This document shows positions 43,451-51,670 of a stretch of 64,000 nucleotides of DNA, in pieces. The translations under genes were made by a program, and so were the position numbers. Every line of letters starts with the position of its first letter. The stretch's first letter is position 1. This DNA comes from Bacillota bacterium (lineage in GTDB: Bacteria; Bacillota; Clostridia; Christensenellales; Aristaeellaceae), in the NCBI GenBank assembly GCA_023411375.1, contig JAEYOW010000035.1, positions 22,618 through 86,617 of the forward strand, given 5' to 3'. The notes beneath the pieces are model-generated. The model ran no database searches. It was given only the letters and a program-made list of their open reading frames with translations, and was not told the DNA's origin.

Positions 43451-44478
43451 AACCTCATTTGCTCCTGCCCATCCTCTTGCTGCGTCTGCGGCCTGCGGCC
43501 CATATGCTCATATGCGGCGGGCGTGCATACGCGCCCGCGCGGCGTGCGCATCATGAAGCCGAGTTGCATCAAATAAGGCTCGTACACGTCCTCGATGGTG
43601 GAGGCGTCCTCGCCCGTCATGGCGCTTAACGTTTCCAGCCCTACGGGGCCGCCCGCAAATTTGTCCATCATGGTGGAAAGCATGATGCGGTCCAGCTTGT
43701 CCAGCCCAAGCTCGTCCACATCCAGCATGTTCATGCCCTGCCGCGCCACCTCGCGGGTGATCACCCCGTCCGCGCGAATCTGGGCATAATCGCGCACGCG
43801 CCTGAGCATGCGGTTGGCGATGCGCGGCGTTCCACGGCTGCGGCGCGCAATTTCCAGAATGCCGTCCTCGTCGGCCTGAACGTTCAGGATGCCCGCGCTG
43901 CGCCGCACAATGGAGGCCAGTTCCTCCGGCGCGTACATTTCCAACCGGAAAAGGATGCCGAAACGGTCACGCAGCGGCGCGCTTAAAAGGCCCGCGCGGG
44001 TCGTCGCGCCCACAAGGGTAAAGTGCGGCAAATCCAGACGGATGCTGCGCGCCGTCGGCCCTTTGCCGATCATGATATCCAGCGCGTAATCCTCCATGGC
44101 CGGGTAGAGCACTTCTTCAACCGAGCGGCTCAAGCGGTGGATTTCGTCTATAAACAGCACGTCGCCGTCAGCCAAGTTGGTCAATATGCTCGCCAGGTCG
44201 CCCGGACGCTCAATCGCCGGGCCGCTGGTGATGCGGATGCTCTGTCCCATTTCAGCGGCGATAATGCCCGCGAGCGTCGTTTTGCCAAGGCCTGGCGGGC
44301 CGTATAAAAGCAGATGATCCAGCGACTCATGCCGCCTGAGCGCCGCCTCGATGGAGATGCGAAGGTTTTGTTTGATGCCCTCCTGCCCAATGTATTCCCG
44401 GAGGGATTTGGGGCGAAGGCTCTGCTCCTGCTCATCCTCGCCCTCGCGAAAGCCTGTGGATACAATGCGGTCGTCCAT
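43447..44478 (-). CDS. ruvB: Holliday junction branch migration ATPase RuvB
   Basis: A 343-residue AAA+ motor: LRPKSLREYIGQEGIK, Walker A GPPGLGKTTLAGIIA, Walker B VLFIDEIHRL, sensor GATTRAGLLSAPLRDRFG with the arginine finger, and a winged-helix C-terminus (LMQLGFMMRTPRGRV). With RuvA it drives branch migration. Sixteen bases... the ruvA stop lies 15 bases upstream. Confidence 0.97.
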   Translation of the reverse strand: MDDRIVSTGFREGEDEQEQSLRPKSLREYIGQEGIKQNLRISIEAALRRHESLDHLLLYGPPGLGKTTLAGIIAAEMGQSIRITSGPAIERPGDLASILTNLADGDVLFIDEIHRLSRSVEEVLYPAMEDYALDIMIGKGPTARSIRLDLPHFTLVGATTRAGLLSAPLRDRFGILFRLEMYAPEELASIVRRSAGILNVQADEDGILEIARRSRGTPRIANRMLRRVRDYAQIRADGVITREVARQGMNMLDVDELGLDKLDRIMLSTMMDKFAGGPVGLETLSAMTGEDASTIEDVYEPYLMQLGFMMRTPRGRVCTPAAYEHMGRRPQTQQEDGQEQMRL

Positions 44479-44493
44479 ACGCGCCCTCCTTTC

Positions 44494-45117
44494 TTAGCCC
44501 TGCTGCGCCATGTGGCGAAGCGCCAGCTTGATCAGCTCATCCGACGTATCTGCCTTGCCCTTCACGCCCTTCAGCGCGGCGGCGGCTTCCTGCGGCGAAT
44601 AGCCTAGCGCCTTAAGTGCCTGCATGGCCTCGCCCAGCGCGTCCGTGGCGGGCGCTTCGCCCGTATCCATGTAGGAGATTTCGTCCATGCTCACGCCGCT
44701 TGAAAGCGCATCCTTCGTCAGCTTGTCCTTCAGCTCCAGGCTGATGCGCTGGGCAGTCTTTTTCCCAACGCCCGGCGCACGGGACAAGGCGTTGACGTCG
44801 CCGGTCAAAATCGCCAGCCGCAGGTCGGTAAGCGGCATACTTCCCAGCACGAAAAGCGCGCTTTTGGGCCCGATGCCGCTTACGGAAATCAGGCGGCGGA
44901 ACATGTCGCGTTCTTCCTTTTTCATGAAGCCGAACAGCTCCATCGCGTCCTCCCGGACATTCATATGGGTATGCAGCGTGCATTCCTGCCCCGCGGCAGG
45001 CAGCGCGGACAGCGTGTTCATGCTGCATAAAAGGCGCAGCCCCACGCCGGAGCCCGTCATCACAACGGCCTCGCCCTCGCTTTTTTCCACAAGCGTTCCC
45101 CGTATCATCGCGATCAT
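44494..45117 (-). CDS. ruvA: Holliday junction-binding protein RuvA
   Basis: A 207-residue protein: N-terminal OB fold (MIRGTLVEKSEGEAVV), two helix-hairpin-helix motifs (RLISVSGIGPKSAL and LSRAPGVGKKTAQRI) and the C-terminal domain III (DALGEAMQALKALGYSPQEAAAAL) that contacts RuvB. It lies ten bases after ruvC. Confidence 0.97.
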   Translation of the reverse strand: MIAMIRGTLVEKSEGEAVVMTGSGVGLRLLCSMNTLSALPAAGQECTLHTHMNVREDAMELFGFMKKEERDMFRRLISVSGIGPKSALFVLGSMPLTDLRLAILTGDVNALSRAPGVGKKTAQRISLELKDKLTKDALSSGVSMDEISYMDTGEAPATDALGEAMQALKALGYSPQEAAAALKGVKGKADTSDELIKLALRHMAQQG

Positions 45118-45127
45118 GCGTGCATCC

Positions 45128-45622
45128 TCACTTCATCTCAAATTGCCGCTTGGCCGGGCCTGTAGCCGCGTGCGTCAGCGCAATGGCGATCGCGTCCGCC
45201 GCGTCGTCCGGCCTGGCAATCTCCTCCATATGCAAAAGAAGCTTCACCATTTGCTGCACCTGCTGCTTTTCCGCCCCGCCATAGCCTACGACCGCCTGCT
45301 TGACCTGCATGGGGGTATATTCATACAGCTTATCGGTATACTCGGCGCACGCGGCGATGCTCACGCCGCGCGCCGCTCCGACGGTAAAGGCCGTCGTTAC
45401 GTTTTTGGCAAAAAACAGCTCCTCAAAGGCAATCTCATCCGGCTGAAAGCGTTGCAGCAGCGTTTTCATATCCTCGCTGATCTGCTTGAGCCGGTCCGGA
45501 AAGCGCTGCCTGGGCGTAGTCAAAATACAGCCGTACTCAATCAGCCGCTGCCGCCCCTGTCCGGCCTCGATCACGCCCCAGCCCAGCGTGGCCAGCCCGG
45601 GGTCGATGCCTAAAACAACCAT
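45128..45622 (-). CDS. ruvC: Holliday junction resolvase RuvC
   Basis: A 164-residue RNase H-fold nuclease: VLGIDPGLATLGWGV with the first catalytic Asp, the Glu in IAFEELFFAKN, and the final DAADAIAIALTHA with the last Asp pair. It resolves junctions moved by RuvAB. First gene of the operon, with aaggagg and a strong promoter upstream. Confidence 0.97.
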   Translation of the reverse strand: MVVLGIDPGLATLGWGVIEAGQGRQRLIEYGCILTTPRQRFPDRLKQISEDMKTLLQRFQPDEIAFEELFFAKNVTTAFTVGAARGVSIAACAEYTDKLYEYTPMQVKQAVVGYGGAEKQQVQQMVKLLLHMEEIARPDDAADAIAIALTHAATGPAKRQFEMK

Positions 45623-45653
45623 TCACGTCCTCCTTTTTATCCTTAACTGAATT

Positions 45654-45682
45654 ATCATACGGCTTTCAGCAGGGTTTGTCAA
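45654..45682 (-). promoter_or_regulatory. Promoter of the ruvCAB–queA operon
   Basis: On the minus strand TTGACA (45677–45682) and TATGAT (45654–45659) are 17 bases apart, ~30 bases before the ruvC ATG. Confidence 0.8.
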
Positions 45683-45711
45683 TCCGGGGAAAACGCCGAA
45701 CAGGGCAGCGG

Positions 45712-45740
45712 TTGCCTCTTTCCCCGCTTCATGCTATGAT
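45712..45740 (+). promoter_or_regulatory. Promoter of the degraded macro-domain gene
   Basis: TTGCCT (45712–45717) and TATGAT (45735–45740) are 17 bases apart, divergent from the ruvC promoter. The gene it serves is broken, but the promoter still looks intact. Confidence 0.6.
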
Positions 45741-45765
45741 AGGCACAATGAAGGGGGTATGCGCC

Positions 45766-46202
45766 GTGCCCTTTCAAATGACCGAGGGCGATATCGTTCA
45801 AATGCGCGTAGACGCCATTGTTAACGCTGCCAACTCACAGTTGCGAATGGGCGGCGGTGTGTGCGGCGCGGTTTTTCAGGCGGCGGGGCCAGCGCTTCTC
45901 CAAAAAGCCTGCGATCAAATCGACTATTGCCCTGTCGGCGGTGCGGTTATTACACGCGGCTACGGGCTGTACGCCAGGCATGTTATTCACGCGGTCGGTC
46001 CGTTCTGGCGCTGGCCGTCGGCCTTGGGCTTTCCATCCATCAAACGATGGATTTGATTGGGCGCGCAGGCTTTGCGCTTTCGCCCAGCTGCCTGGCTGAT
46101 GTTATAATTTCATACTATATTGAAAACGGCGTTCACGATATCTTTGAAATCAACGCGGCCCTGTTTTCGTTCGGTCAGCCGTGTATTGGCGGCAAGGGCT
46201 GA
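45766..46202 (+). pseudogene. Macro-domain ADP-ribose hydrolase, degraded
   Basis: From GTG 45766 (aaggggg upstream) the frame reads MPFQMTEGDIVQMRVDAIVN, then NAANSQLRMGGGVCGAVF and HVIHAVGPFW, the first ~95 residues of a macro-domain protein that removes ADP-ribose. After this it runs into WPSALGFPSIKRWI and TGA at 46056. In another frame the DNA goes on as LALAVGLGLSIHQT and GFALSPSCLADVIISYYIE, recalling the family's later FALSEKL-type segment. The central part with the FPLISxG motif is missing. A deletion with frameshift explains this. Confidence 0.7.
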
Positions 46203-46281
46203 AAAGGTTGCCCGCCCGTCAACCCTTTGGGAATGCTTTTGTGATATTCTTCGTTTATCAAACCGAACGGAGGATGAAACG

Positions 46282-46758
46282 ATGCGAAACAACCTGACAG
46301 AGCTTGTCTTTATTCTCGACCACAGCGGCTCCATGGCGGGGCTGCAGAACGACACCATCGGCGGCTATAACGCCATGCTGGACAGGCAGCGCTCCGAGCC
46401 GGGAAGGGCGCTGGTAAGCACCGTGCTCTTTGACGACCGCTACGAACTTTTGCATGACCGTCTGCCGCTTGACAGGGTGCCTCCCATTACCTCAAGGGAT
46501 TATTTCGCGCGCGGCACCACAGCGCTGCTGGATGCGATTGGACGAACCGTACTGTTCATTGATAGCGCACACGAACGCATGGCGCCTGAGGTTCGCCCTG
46601 CCAAAACGCTGTTTGTCATCACCACGGACGGTCAGGAGAACGCGAGCACGGAATTCAACCTCCAACGTATCCGTGCTCTGATCGAGAAAAAGAAATCCGC
46701 CGTGACGGCCGGCGCATTATGCGCGGCCATCGCGGCGGATTTTAACATGCGACGATAG
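46282..46758 (+). CDS. VWA-domain protein, C-terminally truncated
   Basis: A 158-residue protein from ATG 46282 (ggagg upstream). It has a complete metal-ion-dependent adhesion site: ILDHSGSMAG (DxSxS), GTTALLDAIG and TTDGQENAS. Relatives, as I recall, continue after the LIEKKK helix with a KYGWEFLFLGAN segment; here the frame diverges to AVTAGALCAAIAADF and stops. It is probably a shortened remnant of a VWA protein of about 200–250 residues, beside a broken macro-domain gene. Confidence 0.7.
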   Translation: MRNNLTELVFILDHSGSMAGLQNDTIGGYNAMLDRQRSEPGRALVSTVLFDDRYELLHDRLPLDRVPPITSRDYFARGTTALLDAIGRTVLFIDSAHERMAPEVRPAKTLFVITTDGQENASTEFNLQRIRALIEKKKSAVTAGALCAAIAADFNMRR

Positions 46759-46773
46759 CATCAAATGATTGCG

Positions 46774-47886
46774 TTATGGCTTTGCGGCGGTTTGCGTAGC
46801 CGACTCCTCTTCCTCCTCCGCGCCGCCGGCGGCGCGGAGGTCGTCGCACGTAAGCCTCATCAACTCCTCGCGCGTAATCTCGCCTTGTCCGGCCAGCCGG
46901 TTCGCCTGCGCGCTCACGGCGCGCTCAAACAGGTTGCGTACGCCGCGCGCGTTGCCAAAGCCCTTCACGTCCAAACTGTAAAGGGCCAGCAAGCCCTTAA
47001 GCAAATCCCGCGCGTCCTCCGCCAGCTCATAGCCGCTCTTTTGGCAGCGCATATCGAAAATATCCAGCATTTCCTGTACGGTATAGTCCGGGAAGTCCAA
47101 AAAGCGGTTAAAACGGCTCTCAAGCCCGGGGTTAGAGTGGACAAATTCCTCCATCAGCTCAATATAGCCGGCAACGATTACAACAAGGTCGTCCCGGTGG
47201 TCCTCCATGGCTTTAAGCAATGTATCCACAGCCTCCTGGCCGTAATCGTTCCCACCGCGGTTGGTCAGAGCATACGCCTCGTCGATAAACAGCACGCCGC
47301 CAAGCGCCTTCTGGATAACCTCGCCTGTCTTGATAGCCGTCTGCCCCACAAAACCCGCGACCAATCCGCTCCGGTCCACCTCCACCAGTTGCCCTTTGGA
47401 AAGGATACCCAGGCTTTTGTAAATGCGTGCCATCAAGCGCGCAATCATCGTTTTGCCCGTGCCGGGGTTGCCTGAAAACACCATATGTAGCGACAGATCA
47501 TTGACGGGTAAGCCGTTTTGCTTTCGAAGGTTTTGCACCGTTACCAGATTGATGAGACTTTCGACCTCCCTTTTGACGGTGCTCAGACCGATGTACTCCT
47601 CAAGCTCCTTTTTGAGGTCCCCGATCTTCTCCGACGGCGGCTCCTGCTGTTTCGGTTGCATTTCCGCCTCGGGCTGCGGCTGCTGGGCGCAATGCTCCTC
47701 TTTTCCGGTCGATACGCCCTCCGTCCCGCCTTCCTTGCACGCGGAGGGCTTGGGAGCTTGTTCCGAAATCTCCGGCAGGCCCCACAAATCGTCCGCGATA
47801 CGGCTTAAATTGCTGCGCGTCATCTGATGAATGACATCCATTTGCAGCCTGATAATTTCATCCTTGCGGTCCATCCCGGTAACCAT
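46774..47886 (-). CDS. CbbX/SpoVK-like AAA+ ATPase
   Basis: A 370-residue protein. After an ~85-residue variable, Gln/Glu/Pro-rich N-terminus comes the AAA module: LKKELEEYIGLSTVKREVESL, Walker A GNPGTGKTMIARLMA, GLVAGFVGQTA pore-like loop, Walker B GVLFIDEAYAL and NPGLESRFNRFLDFPDY with the arginine finger. This is the CbbX/SpoVK ('stage V sporulation K') group, remodelling ATPases of diverse targets. Target here unknown. Start 47886 or ATG 47874. Confidence 0.88.
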   Translation of the reverse strand: MVTGMDRKDEIIRLQMDVIHQMTRSNLSRIADDLWGLPEISEQAPKPSACKEGGTEGVSTGKEEHCAQQPQPEAEMQPKQQEPPSEKIGDLKKELEEYIGLSTVKREVESLINLVTVQNLRKQNGLPVNDLSLHMVFSGNPGTGKTMIARLMARIYKSLGILSKGQLVEVDRSGLVAGFVGQTAIKTGEVIQKALGGVLFIDEAYALTNRGGNDYGQEAVDTLLKAMEDHRDDLVVIVAGYIELMEEFVHSNPGLESRFNRFLDFPDYTVQEMLDIFDMRCQKSGYELAEDARDLLKGLLALYSLDVKGFGNARGVRNLFERAVSAQANRLAGQGEITREELMRLTCDDLRAAGGAEEEEESATQTAAKP

Positions 47887-47928
47887 CCTCTCATGGCCGC
47901 AGACGGGTTACGGAAAAGCCCTTCCGGC

Positions 47929-49740
47929 TTATTCCTCCATCAGCGCGGCCTGTGGTATAAACAGGCGGCATGGTTTGCCGTCGTGCGCAATCTGCACATA
48001 CGCCCACTCGCTGCCCATAAAAGCCAGCAGGGTGACGGTATCGCCTTTCTTGAGCTTGGTAAACGTAGACTTGCCGTTCAAAGGGTCGTCCGTCGCCTCG
48101 GCGTTCTTTGTCAGTGTCATTTCCATGGATGCAAAGTTGAGCTGCGCAACGCTTTCCGGCTCGGCTAGGGTCGTATTTTCAATATAGCCGACGCGGCCGC
48201 GCGAGCCGTTGCCGATGGCGTAGCTCACAAGCACCCAGCCGTTTTCCACTCCATAGATGGCGACGGTTTCATCAGTCGTCACCTGCGCCTTGCTGTCGCG
48301 GTACGCTCCCTCCTCGGGCGCGGTATACACCTTGAGCGTTGAGCGCTTTTCAAAGCTCGCGTCTCCCAGCGCCGCCAGCGAAGGCGCCTGCGTAAGCGCC
48401 AGCTCGTAGGGTGAGAGGGTAGGTGTGGGTTCGGGCGTCGGCTCGGGCGTCGGAACCGCCGTGGGGGTAGGCGTGGGCGTAGGGACAGGCGTGGGGCTGG
48501 GGGTTACAAATTCCTCAGGCGCAACCGCTTCTCCCTGCCGGTTCAGCACGTATCCCTCCAGCGTTCCGTCCTCGCCGCGCAGCGTAAAAGCGCTGTCGCT
48601 TCCAACATCCACCGTGCCGTTCATGACGTCGCTGCTGAGCACGCCTTCCGTCACGGTATAGTCCGATACGGACACAGTCAGCAGCTTGCCGTCCGCCGTG
48701 AACTGATAATAGGTTTCGCCGTCGGTACCCAGCTGCTTCCATAACCCGTGGATCAATACGTCCGCGATAATCGCGTCGTTCCCGGTAAGGGGCATGGGCG
48801 TGGGTGTGACGACGGGGGGAAGCGCAAAATCCGGGTCGATCGCCGGCGTACCGGACGGCCGCGCGCTGTCCTGCCCGGGCTGCTGCGTCGCCTCCTGCGG
48901 GGCGGGCGTTTGACTCGGCTGGACCTGCGGCTCCGTTTCATCCGGGACCGGCTCCTCCCCGCCATCCGCAACGAAAATTTCCGTCGGGCCGTCGGCTCCG
49001 CCAATAACCGCCGGTTCCGCGCTGCCCGCGGGCGCAAGCAGCTCAGAGGGGGTGAGAGCCAGTCCGTCCCATGGCAGGTCTACCACCACAGCCTCAGCGC
49101 TCAGCGTACCAGCCGCGAAGATCGTTCGGAAATATCCCTCGTCCAGGTAATATGAATTGGGGACGGGCACGGCGCTTGCGTCGGTAATGGTATCCAGCAG
49201 GATACCCTGGTTGCCCGCCTGCTGATAGACCGCCTCGCCAATAGCGGCATTCACCTTGTCCGCTGATTCCACAAAAAGCTCCTCAACCGTTAAAATCCGG
49301 CTGTTTTTCAAATCCACGATGCGGTAAAAGAAGGAGGTCTCCGCCGTTTTGGCATCCGTCGCGCGGTTTGTAACAGTCGCTTCCACGGAAAGCAAATTCT
49401 CAAAGTCCAGCGACGCAAAATAACCGCTTCGGATGGTATCCAGCCCGCCTTCTGCGTAGGCGGAATCCTCCGCCATCTGCCCCAGCTTGCGCATGGCCAA
49501 AATAGGTGTTGTAATGCTGTCCGTCAAAAACTTTGCCAAAGCCGCGTCGTCGCTTTCAAACGTCGGATAATCCACCGCCAGCTTCTGCTTTTCACCCGTT
49601 TTGACCACATGGTTGCGGACGACGGTAATACCATAAGCGGACCCATCCACAGCCGTAGTGCTCTCATCGCCGCCCTGCGCGCCCGCGAGGGATGGCAGAA
49701 GCAGGCACAAAGACAAGAAAAACGCGCCAAACCGTTTCAT
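47929..49740 (-). CDS. Exported protein with DUF3298-like, proline-rich and SH3-like regions
   Basis: A ~603-residue protein with a signal peptide (KRFGAFFLSLCLLLPSLAGAQG). Residues ~35–240 resemble DUF3298/RsiV-type domains (FFYRIVDLKNSRILTVEELF). A Pro/Gln/Thr linker follows, then a β domain (~330–410), a second PTPTPTPTAVPTPEPTPEP linker (~425–450) and two SH3-like modules (STLKVYTAPEEGAY..., GDTVTLLAFMGSEWAYVQI). It probably acts at the cell wall. It lies 19 bases after the membrane protein gene, so likely the same operon. Confidence 0.75.
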   Translation of the reverse strand: MKRFGAFFLSLCLLLPSLAGAQGGDESTTAVDGSAYGITVVRNHVVKTGEKQKLAVDYPTFESDDAALAKFLTDSITTPILAMRKLGQMAEDSAYAEGGLDTIRSGYFASLDFENLLSVEATVTNRATDAKTAETSFFYRIVDLKNSRILTVEELFVESADKVNAAIGEAVYQQAGNQGILLDTITDASAVPVPNSYYLDEGYFRTIFAAGTLSAEAVVVDLPWDGLALTPSELLAPAGSAEPAVIGGADGPTEIFVADGGEEPVPDETEPQVQPSQTPAPQEATQQPGQDSARPSGTPAIDPDFALPPVVTPTPMPLTGNDAIIADVLIHGLWKQLGTDGETYYQFTADGKLLTVSVSDYTVTEGVLSSDVMNGTVDVGSDSAFTLRGEDGTLEGYVLNRQGEAVAPEEFVTPSPTPVPTPTPTPTAVPTPEPTPEPTPTLSPYELALTQAPSLAALGDASFEKRSTLKVYTAPEEGAYRDSKAQVTTDETVAIYGVENGWVLVSYAIGNGSRGRVGYIENTTLAEPESVAQLNFASMEMTLTKNAEATDDPLNGKSTFTKLKKGDTVTLLAFMGSEWAYVQIAHDGKPCRLFIPQAALMEE

Positions 49741-49762
49741 CAAAAGTCATTCCTCCTCAGGC

Positions 49763-51490
49763 TCATGGCTCGCCGTCAAGCACGATGGGATAGGCGGACG
49801 AGGTGGACAGCGCCACATATTCCTCCTGCCCATCTTTGGCAAGCACAAAGTAATGCGACAGAGGCTGGGGATACGCCGCATTGGTCACGGCATGAAGCGT
49901 GAAGTTGCCGCCCGCGCCTATTTCCGGCTTTTCCGCCCACTCAATATCGCACGCCACAGGCTCGATACTGTCATATTCAAAGTCATAATGCTGCTCGCCA
50001 TGCACGAACAGGCCGTATTTTCCGCTTTCCGGATCGCGCACAACCATCGCGTCGCAATCCAGATATACGTCCACCTGATCGGTAACGGCAAGCGGCTCCT
50101 CCGTATTGTCCAGCCGGTACAGCTCGCCGGAGGACATATACGCCGCGCCGCAGGCGGAACCAACCACCTCCGACATATCAGGCGCGTTCCGCCATTTGGT
50201 CATCGTGCCGTCCGAGTCCAGCACATACAGCAGGTAACGCTCCTCGGCGTCTGCGACATTGCCGGTATCCACATAGGCAATCGTCCGCACGCCCGTAAAG
50301 GGATAGGCGCGCGCGAACCAGAGGGTGCTCAGCAGCTGGCCGTTTGTATTGATGTAATTGGCGTTGTGCCCCGAAACGCCGCTGATGATCGACCAGCCTC
50401 CGTACAGCGGGGCAAGCGTCATTTCCTCACCAAGGGTAGCCTCGATATCATTGGTACGCAGCAACGCCGAACCGTTGGCCCCCACCAGATAGGGCTCCTG
50501 CTTCACGTAAAAGCTACCGCCCTCCTGCGCGACCATGTCCCCCGGGCCCAAGCCGTCAAAGTAGCAAAGCAGCTTTCCCTCGTCGGCGGTAAAGAGGTAG
50601 AAATCATAGGTACCGTCCGGGCGTGCATTCCGCGCGAGTACATGCGTATCGGTAACGGCATATGTTTCCATCTCCACGGTGCCGCTCAGCTGCCCGATGG
50701 CAGTGCGGGCACGGTCCGCGATTTCAACAGGAGGCGCGGGGTCATAGCCCTTCACGGGCACGGGCGTGGTCAACGCCTCAAACGGGGCCGCGCTTTCCGC
50801 GGATTGCCCGGTCAGGTTGCCAATCCATCCCTCAATTTGATCCCGAAACAGATACACACCCGTGCACAGCGCCGCCACAATCAGCGAAAAAACGATCGCG
50901 CGCCGAAGCATATGCCTTCTTCTGCGGCGCTTACGCGGCCGTTCGCGCTCATCCTCCACACGGTACTCCACCCCGCCGGCGGCGGTAAGAACGTCTCTGC
51001 GCGCCGTCTCTGCCCATGTCGCTTCCCTGGGCCGGTAGACGTTCATCTGCGCCATAGGCGCTGCAGCGGGTTCCTCTACGGCGGCAGGCTCGTTGTACAG
51101 CCCATGGAAACCAAGCTTCGGCGGCGGGGCAAACGCGGGCTCACCGGCATCGCCAACCTCCTCCGCCATGTCGTTTCCACGCCGGTAATAGGCGGAAAAA
51201 TCCACCGGCGCGGCATGAACCTCATCAGACCCTGGCTCGCCCGCGGCCTGTACATCCGCAGGCGCCCTCGGCCCGTCCGGCTCGTTTGGCGTATACCGGC
51301 TCCAATCATAGCCGGGCGCTTCCGGCATGACAGGCTCCTCGTTTGGCCTGTATTGGTTTATGTCCGCGGCGGCCGTCTGCTGCGATACGGCGTCTTCCAT
51401 GCCTTGCGGATAGTTCTCCCGCGCGGCATACAGCTGCTGTACCTGCCCGCTTCTCCTCGCACGGCTTCTGGAATTGCTCTCCGTCATCAT
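49763..51490 (-). CDS. Single-pass membrane protein with large extracellular β-propeller-like domain
   Basis: A ~575-residue protein, start among three consecutive codons (GTG 51493, ATG 51490, ATG 51487). The first ~190 residues are disordered and cytoplasmic, rich in Pro/Ala/Glu with repeated NQYRPNEEP/RYTPNEPDG-type motifs. A basic RKRRRRRHMLRR stop precedes one transmembrane helix (AIVFSLIVAALCTGVYLF). The outer ~350 residues have β repeats (TYDFYLFTADEGKLLCYFDGL, YLLYVLDSDGTMTKW) like DUF5050-type propellers. Function unknown. Confidence 0.7.
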   Translation of the reverse strand: MMTESNSRSRARRSGQVQQLYAARENYPQGMEDAVSQQTAAADINQYRPNEEPVMPEAPGYDWSRYTPNEPDGPRAPADVQAAGEPGSDEVHAAPVDFSAYYRRGNDMAEEVGDAGEPAFAPPPKLGFHGLYNEPAAVEEPAAAPMAQMNVYRPREATWAETARRDVLTAAGGVEYRVEDERERPRKRRRRRHMLRRAIVFSLIVAALCTGVYLFRDQIEGWIGNLTGQSAESAAPFEALTTPVPVKGYDPAPPVEIADRARTAIGQLSGTVEMETYAVTDTHVLARNARPDGTYDFYLFTADEGKLLCYFDGLGPGDMVAQEGGSFYVKQEPYLVGANGSALLRTNDIEATLGEEMTLAPLYGGWSIISGVSGHNANYINTNGQLLSTLWFARAYPFTGVRTIAYVDTGNVADAEERYLLYVLDSDGTMTKWRNAPDMSEVVGSACGAAYMSSGELYRLDNTEEPLAVTDQVDVYLDCDAMVVRDPESGKYGLFVHGEQHYDFEYDSIEPVACDIEWAEKPEIGAGGNFTLHAVTNAAYPQPLSHYFVLAKDGQEEYVALSTSSAYPIVLDGEP

Positions 51491-51601
51491 CACACCTCGT
51501 CAACAGGCATCGTTTGGGGAATCATCCAGCGTTAAAGATAGCACGAAATGCTTGACACGTCAAGATTTTGACCCTTTTCGTGTGTAACAATACATCAATG
51601 G

Positions 51602-51645
51602 AAAAACCCGGAGACGGCACGCTGCCAGCGCGAGCCGCCTCCGGG
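51602..51645 (-). terminator. Terminator of rho
   Basis: Read on the minus strand, CCCGGAG/CTCCGGG with an inner CGGC/GCCG-type stem is followed by TTTTT (51602–51606), ~25 bases after the rho stop. Confidence 0.85.
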
Positions 51646-51670
51646 TAATTTCCGGCGCCGCCCGCCGGTC

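Noticed and set aside
46058..46202. Possible separate small gene after the macro-domain frame
   Set aside because: Its translation resembles the later part of the macro-domain protein family and there is no start signal, so it is treated as the remnant of the same broken gene.
48425..48500. Repetitive PTPTPTP-coding DNA as a possible regulatory repeat
   Set aside because: It is an in-frame proline/threonine linker of an exported protein, a common cell-wall spacer.
49658..51535. 625-codon open frame antisense to the membrane protein gene
   Set aside because: Low-complexity Arg/His-rich translation without domains; the opposite strand has a clear membrane helix and β-repeat protein with proper signals.
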